Part shown: in pieces, positions 60,106-64,000 of the stretch
Numbering within the stretch: the stretch's first letter is position 1
How the letters are laid out: every line of letters begins with the position of its first letter
Assembly: GCF_001720485.1 (NCBI RefSeq)
Contig: NZ_CP017114.1
Location: forward strand, 4,092,001-4,156,000
Length of the DNA stretch: 64,000 nt
Reading direction: 5' to 3'
From: Cobetia marina
GTDB lineage: Bacteria; Pseudomonadota; Gammaproteobacteria; Pseudomonadales; Halomonadaceae
Translations under genes and position numbers: made by a program
The notes under the pieces: model-generated
Told to the model about the DNA's origin: nothing
What the model saw: the letters and a program-made list of their open reading frames with translations, nothing else
Databases searched by the model: none

Positions 60106-60756
60106 ATGCAAACGACCAAAGTCCTGTTCGTGACCGCCTTGTCTCCACAGACTGAGCTGTTTGTCGATTATCTGCATGAACAGCTTCAATGCTCCGTGGA
60201 AGCCTGCGACAGGGAGGCCGACACGCCTGCCACGCCGAATCTGGTGCTGATCGACAGCGCACAATGCGATCTGGCGAAGATGACCCACTGGAGCTCGCTT
60301 TCCAGGTCAGCCGCATTCAATGTCGAGCATGAGGACGCTGCCATCGCCCTGCTTTTGCATGTTCCCTTGAACGGCATCTTCTACCGACATGATAATCTTT
60401 CTCAGATAAGTCAGGGTATAAAGGCGATGCTGGACGAGGAGATATGGTTATCGCGAAAATTGATGCAATCGCTGATTCGTCATTATCGTCAACAACAACA
60501 GATCGCCTTCCAACCTGTCATGGGATTGACGCAAAGGGAACTGGAAATATTATCCCTGATCGCCACTCGACAGAGTAATGTCGATATTGCTCAACGTTTG
60601 AACCTCAGTCAGCACACGGTAAAGTCTCATTTATATAATATCTTTCGTAAAATCAGGGTTCACAACCGGCATCAGGCCATCGAGTGGGCGCACGAGCATC
60701 TCAATCTCTACCTCCCGCAGCACGCCCCCCATCGATCACCGAACCCGGAAACCTGA
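60106..60756 (+). CDS. CsgD-like LuxR-family regulator, copy 1
   Basis: The 216-residue protein has a receiver-like N-terminal domain lacking a convincing phospho-acceptor Asp and ending LHVPLNGIFYRHDNLSQISQGIKAML, as in E. coli CsgD. The C-terminal LuxR helix-turn-helix is LTQRELEILSLIATRQSNVDIAQRLNLSQHTVKSHLYNIFRKIRVHNRHQAIEWA. The 3' half is noticeably richer in A/T codons than neighbours. AGGAG lies seven bases before the ATG. It probably regulates curli or biofilm genes, but DNA targets are not known. Confidence 0.85.
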   Translation: MQTTKVLFVTALSPQTELFVDYLHEQLQCSVEACDREADTPATPNLVLIDSAQCDLAKMTHWSSLSRSAAFNVEHEDAAIALLLHVPLNGIFYRHDNLSQISQGIKAMLDEEIWLSRKLMQSLIRHYRQQQQIAFQPVMGLTQRELEILSLIATRQSNVDIAQRLNLSQHTVKSHLYNIFRKIRVHNRHQAIEWAHEHLNLYLPQHAPHRSPNPET

Positions 60757-61338
60757 AATTCGGGGCGATCTGATACGAGCGACTGGCGTAGGCCAGACCG
60801 ACGCATCACACAGTGACTACCAGCACTCCTGCAGGGCTCTTGCAGGTAGTAAGCACTCCATTCGAGTGATCTAGTTCTGAAATCCTGGCAGAGTGCGTCG
60901 CTTTTCAGTCACGGCCGCACCCTTCAGTTACAAAAAAACAAGGCCTATTACACAACGATATGGAAGCGATGCACGAAGGCATTAGGCTTGTGGTACCTTC
61001 GTACCAACAGAAGCCCTAACCCTAAAAGCGCAATGGTCTGGTTTTTATTGCACTCACCAGGATGAAGGTCAGGCGACAGATACCCCTATCATGGATTAGG
61101 TGCTGTTTTCGTTGTTATTTTCCAGAATCCGCCATATCAAATTTAGCAATAACAAATCTAATAGTTTAGCAAGTGCTGAATATAGGTTGCCTTATCGTGC
61201 CTATCAGGCAAATATAAAGGGGTGCCCGATGCGTAATGCCCGACGCAGAGGAGTGCCACTCGTCACAGCAACATCTCCAACCACTTTCGCAATGGCTCCG
61301 CCAAGAAAATCGGTAAGACAACTCAGAGGTCTCGCACC
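60757..61338. other. 582-bp AT-rich regulatory interval between the two CsgD-like genes
   Basis: I see no convincing gene. It contains a perfect hairpin TGGTAC-CTTC-GTACCA (60991-61006), an inverted GCAAT/ATTGC pair (about 61029-61053), and an AT-rich block at 61090-61215 (AATTTAGCAATAACAAATCT and similar) that resembles the long, multi-factor csgD promoter region of enterobacteria. A CACTC/GAGTG repeat lies at about 60854-60868. An 80-codon frame at 61100 looks spurious. Confidence 0.6.
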
Positions 61339-62022
61339 ATGATTACAGGGAATGCAATGGTGCTGCTGGTGACTGACTGCAATCCGCAGTCAGCGCTGTT
61401 CATGGATTACATTCGCCAGCAGCTTGAGTGTCAGGTGGCTTCCGCAAGCCCCGACGAGGATTACACCCCAGGGCAGGCAGACAGGACGATCGTGCTTCTC
61501 GATACCGACCACGTCGACGAGACCACGATGCAACGCTGGGATGCTGATGCCAGTCAGGATGCCAGTGCCGAGCTGGCAGCGATCAACATCAGTGATGAGG
61601 AAGAGGCCGCAAGCCTGCTGGTCAGCACGCACCTGCAGGGTGTCTTCTATCGTCAGGATAGTCTGTCGCTGATCAGCAAGGGAATCGCGAAATTGCTGGA
61701 AGGCGACATGTGGATGTCCCGCCCGCTGATGACTCGCTTGCTGGACTTCTACCGTCGTCAGCAGCTGAACGCCTATCGCCCCGTCTGCGGTCTGACGCAG
61801 CGCGAGGTAGAGATCATCGGCCTGCTGGGCACGGGTGCCTCCAATACCGAGATAGCAGACCAGCTGTTCGTCAGCGAACATACGGTCAAGTCACACCTCT
61901 ACAACATCTTCCGCAAGATCAAGGTGCACAATCGCATCCAGGCCATGAACTGGGCTCGCCAGAACCTTGCCATGCCGGTATCACGTACACCGCGTATCGC
62001 TCGTCGAGCACAGATGTCGTGA
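61339..62022 (+). CDS. csgD: CsgD-like LuxR-family regulator, copy 2
   Basis: The 227-residue paralogue of the previous gene has STHLQGVFYRQDSLSLISKGIAKLLEGDMWMSRPLM and the helix-turn-helix LTQREVEIIGLLGTGASNTEIADQLFVSEHTVKSHLYNIFRKIKVHNRIQAMNWA, close to E. coli CsgD (GASNNEIARSLFISENTVKTHLYNLFKKI). It uses GC-rich codons like the rest of the genome. Being adjacent to csgE it occupies the csgD position of the csgDEFG operon. The next ATG (codon 7) is an alternative start. Confidence 0.88.
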   Translation: MITGNAMVLLVTDCNPQSALFMDYIRQQLECQVASASPDEDYTPGQADRTIVLLDTDHVDETTMQRWDADASQDASAELAAINISDEEEAASLLVSTHLQGVFYRQDSLSLISKGIAKLLEGDMWMSRPLMTRLLDFYRRQQLNAYRPVCGLTQREVEIIGLLGTGASNTEIADQLFVSEHTVKSHLYNIFRKIKVHNRIQAMNWARQNLAMPVSRTPRIARRAQMS

Positions 62023-62033
62023 GCGCCGCAGGC

Positions 62034-62537
62034 ATGGTTGTCCACCATGCCTTTGCATGGGGACTGGCACTTTCCCTGATGTCGCATGCCTCCGCGCAAT
62101 CAGCGCCGGAGGCGGTGAAACCAGAAGTCTCGGTTGCCAGCGAAGGCAGCGGGGCCCGGGCGGATGGCCACGATGGGGTCGCCATCCAGCGGCCTCGCTC
62201 CAGACTCAGTGATGGCCTGAGCGGGGTGATAATAGATCGCACCATGACGATGATCGGCAAGACCTTCTATCGTCAATTCAGCCAGCAACGCCTTGATAGT
62301 CCAGCCCTGAGAAACACCTCTCTGAGTATTCACGAGCGTCCTTCGGCACGCTGGGGCAGCCTCATCTGGATCACGGAGGGCAATACCGTTCTCTATGAGG
62401 CGACCCTGCCCCCGAGAGTGAATGACGTCGACCTCTACGCAAGCTCAGCCGTTACCACCGTCTCCAACCAGTTCCTGCGTCGCAAGGTGCTGGAAGCACT
62501 CCAGGACGATCCGGACATGGCGGGCGATGAATTCTGA
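62034..62537 (+). CDS. csgE: Curli secretion specificity factor CsgE
   Basis: The 167-residue product has a signal peptide (FAWGLALSLMSHASA) and the CsgE core GVIIDRTMTMIGKTFYRQFSQQ, SIHERPSARWGSLIWITEGNTVLYEATLPPR, with the family's ERPSARWGS motif intact. CsgE caps the CsgG pore in the periplasm and admits curli subunits. An ATG at 62034 or a GTG at 62019 that overlaps the regulator stop could be the start. An extra Ser/Glu/Gly-rich stretch (about 25-60) precedes the core. Confidence 0.92.
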   Translation: MVVHHAFAWGLALSLMSHASAQSAPEAVKPEVSVASEGSGARADGHDGVAIQRPRSRLSDGLSGVIIDRTMTMIGKTFYRQFSQQRLDSPALRNTSLSIHERPSARWGSLIWITEGNTVLYEATLPPRVNDVDLYASSAVTTVSNQFLRRKVLEALQDDPDMAGDEF

Positions 62538-62615
62538 AAAGCACAGGTTGAATCCATAATAAAAGGGCTTCGATCACGAAGACCCTGACAATGTGCAAGG
62601 GAACAGGGGAACATC

Positions 62616-63029
62616 ATGAAGCATCAGACACTCGCGGTGTCGTTGCTGTTATCGGCGATGCCGCTATATGCCGGCGAACTCATCTATCAGCCCGTCAATC
62701 CAAGTTTCGGCGGCAACCCTCTCAATGGCAGCTATCTGCTCAGCAAGGCCCAGGCACAGGATACCCATGAGGATCCCGATGCCTACTCGTTCGACAGTCT
62801 TTCAGAGACAGAACTCTTCATCAGTGACCTTCGCAACAGCCTGGTCTCCGACGCCATCACCGATGCCGTCGATACCAGTGAGCCAGGCCGTACCAGCGTG
62901 ATCGACAGCGCCCAGTTGCGTGTCGAGGTCGTCAGTAACGGCAATGGCGGTTTCTCCATGCAGGTGCTGGATCGTGCGACCGGAGAAACGACCGTCATCA
63001 ATCTTGGCACCTCAGGCAATGCGTTCTGA
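62616..63029 (+). CDS. csgF: Curli assembly factor CsgF
   Basis: The 137-residue product has a signal peptide (ending LYA) and the CsgF N-terminus GELIYQPVNPSFGGNPLNGSYLLSKAQAQ, the part that inserts into the CsgG channel. CsgF sits on the cell surface and couples secretion to curli nucleation. AGGGGAAC precedes the ATG. It lies between csgE and csgG, as in E. coli. Confidence 0.95.
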   Translation: MKHQTLAVSLLLSAMPLYAGELIYQPVNPSFGGNPLNGSYLLSKAQAQDTHEDPDAYSFDSLSETELFISDLRNSLVSDAITDAVDTSEPGRTSVIDSAQLRVEVVSNGNGGFSMQVLDRATGETTVINLGTSGNAF

Positions 63030-63056
63030 CACGACTTCTGATGAAGGGTATCGCGA

Positions 63057-63893
63057 ATGAAGAAGATGCTTACCTCGCTGATGGCCGTGACCGGCCTGGC
63101 GCTTGCGGGCTGTGCTCCCATGGTGGCGCATACCGAGGGGCTGGCAGGGATGCCCAGCACCTTGATGCCAAGAACCACCACCTACAACGATCTGATCAAT
63201 CTCCCGCCACCAGCCGGGCGAATTCCCGTCGCCATCTACGATTTCCGGGACCAGACAGGCCAGTACCGACCGGCTCCGGCCAGTACCTTCTCCACGGCAG
63301 TGACCCAGGGAGGGGCGGCCATGCTGAGTGCCGCTCTCTCCGACTCCGGCTGGTTCATTCCTCTGGAGCGTGTCGGCCTGCAGAACCTGCTCACGGAACG
63401 CAAGATCATCCGGGCCAATCTGGAGAGAACCGGCCAGGGGGATATTGAGGCATTGCAGGCAGCCAACCTGCTTTTCGAAGGCGGCATCATCGCCTTTGAT
63501 TCCAATGTCAGGACAGGTGGCTCTGGGGCAGAGTACTTCGGTATCGGGGCATCGGGTCAGTATCAGGTCGACCAGGTGACCGTGAATCTGCGCGCAGTGG
63601 ATATCACCACCGGCCAGGTCATCGCCAACGTCAATACCAGCAAGACGATCTACTCTCGCGAGCTTCGAGCGGGCGTCTATCGCTTCATCGATTTCAGTCG
63701 ATTGCTGGAAATGGAGACAGGCTATACCAACAATGAGCCAGTCCAGCTAGCCGTGATGTCGGCCATCGAGGCCGCTGTCATCCACCTGATTGCTCAAGGG
63801 GTGGAGCGCCAGCTATGGGCCTTGGCAGACCCGGCGGACATGCAGAAGTCGGAACTGATGAGTTATCTCCAGGCGCCCACGCCAATGCTGTAA
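63057..63893 (+). CDS. csgG: Curli production outer-membrane channel CsgG
   Basis: The 278-residue lipoprotein (lipobox LALAGC, Cys19) matches E. coli CsgG in length and order: TLMPRTTTYNDLINLPPPAGRIPVAIYDFRDQTGQYRP, WFIPLERVGLQNLLTERKIIRANL, GAEYFGIGASGQYQVDQVTVNLRAV, YTNNEPVQLAVMSAIEAAVIHLI. It forms the nonameric export pore for curli subunits. At the constriction the E. coli Tyr51 and Asn55 are replaced by Ala and Thr, and Phe56 is kept. A terminator follows at 63937. Confidence 0.96.
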   Translation: MKKMLTSLMAVTGLALAGCAPMVAHTEGLAGMPSTLMPRTTTYNDLINLPPPAGRIPVAIYDFRDQTGQYRPAPASTFSTAVTQGGAAMLSAALSDSGWFIPLERVGLQNLLTERKIIRANLERTGQGDIEALQAANLLFEGGIIAFDSNVRTGGSGAEYFGIGASGQYQVDQVTVNLRAVDITTGQVIANVNTSKTIYSRELRAGVYRFIDFSRLLEMETGYTNNEPVQLAVMSAIEAAVIHLIAQGVERQLWALADPADMQKSELMSYLQAPTPML

Positions 63894-63936
63894 CGCGAGC
63901 GAAGACACTCGACATCCGGCTGGCTCTTCTGTAATG

Positions 63937-63965
63937 AAAGGCACCCTCTATAGGGTGCCTTTTTT
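63937..63965 (+). terminator. Terminator of the curli secretion operon
   Basis: AAAGGCACCCT / AGGGTGCCTTTTTT with a 4-base loop, 44 bp after csgG. It closes the csgD-E-F-G unit. Confidence 0.92.
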
Positions 63966-64000
63966 ATATATCATTGAACATATTGATACCATTGAGAAAA

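Noticed and set aside
61100..61342. An 80-codon frame ahead of csgD copy 2
   Set aside because: AT-rich promoter-like DNA, no ribosome site and no recognisable protein pattern; it runs into the regulator start.

Overview
This window comes from the replication-origin region of a GC-rich gammaproteobacterium. Gene content and order (gshB-tonB-yqgE, secB/gpmI-envC-ctpA, ubiI-ubiH-pepP-ygfB/zapA-6S-fau, dnaA-dnaN-recF-gyrB, rpmH-rnpA-yidC-mnmE, glyQS-gmhB) combine Pseudomonas-type and enterobacterial-type synteny and fit a halomonad (Halomonadaceae, for example Halomonas or Cobetia). The genus is an inference from synteny, base composition and protein similarity recalled by eye; no search was run. 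I see no insertion sequences, prophage, CRISPR array, tRNA or rRNA genes.

Layout. 1-4.6 kb, minus strand: YqgE (cut by the window edge), a TonB-family protein, GshB, RsmE, SecB and a membrane rhodanese. 5.0-9.5 kb, plus: GpmI, EnvC, CtpA. 9.6-14.5 kb, minus: two UbiH-family hydroxylases, PepP, YgfB. 14.7-16.1 kb, plus: ZapA, 6S RNA, 5-formyl-THF cyclo-ligase. 16.3-20 kb: a 31-residue membrane peptide, IlvA, RpiA and a DUF3157-like protein. 20.1-23.6 kb: a nucleoside-uptake locus (Tsx-like channel, NupC-type transporter, divergent DeoR-type regulator) with two CRP-like sites. 23.7-33.8 kb: lipopolysaccharide inner-core genes (waaA, hldE, a family-9 transferase, kdkA, family-2 and family-4 transferases, a ParB-like hypothetical, waaF, hldD); gmhB is at 37.4 kb after glyQS. 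38-39.7 kb: luxS and an alpha/beta hydrolase. 39.9-46.4 kb, minus: dnaA-dnaN-recF-gyrB. 46.4-47.2 kb: oriC with DnaA boxes. 47.2-51.2 kb, plus: rpmH, rnpA, yidC, mnmE. 51.3-55.0 kb: a heterodimeric ABC exporter pair. 55.2-59.6 kb, minus: RlmJ with a long basic tail, an OmpA-family lipoprotein, HemW, RdgB. 60.1-63.9 kb, plus: two tandem CsgD-like regulators followed by csgE, csgF and csgG.

Most of the window is core metabolism and chromosome replication. The least ordinary parts are: the curli-secretion locus with duplicated CsgD-like regulators, an altered CsgG constriction and a candidate leader peptide; two perfect parS-type ParB sites inside recF plus a near-match at 30.7 kb; unrelated 14-15-bp tandem repeats just downstream of stop codons at four loci; RlmJ with a roughly 235-residue Lys/Arg/Ser/Pro tail; a pair of divergent LPS genes whose start codons overlap in one CATG; and a perfect inverted repeat in the spacer of the rhodanese promoter. 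I did not find a complete, clearly new multi-gene system.
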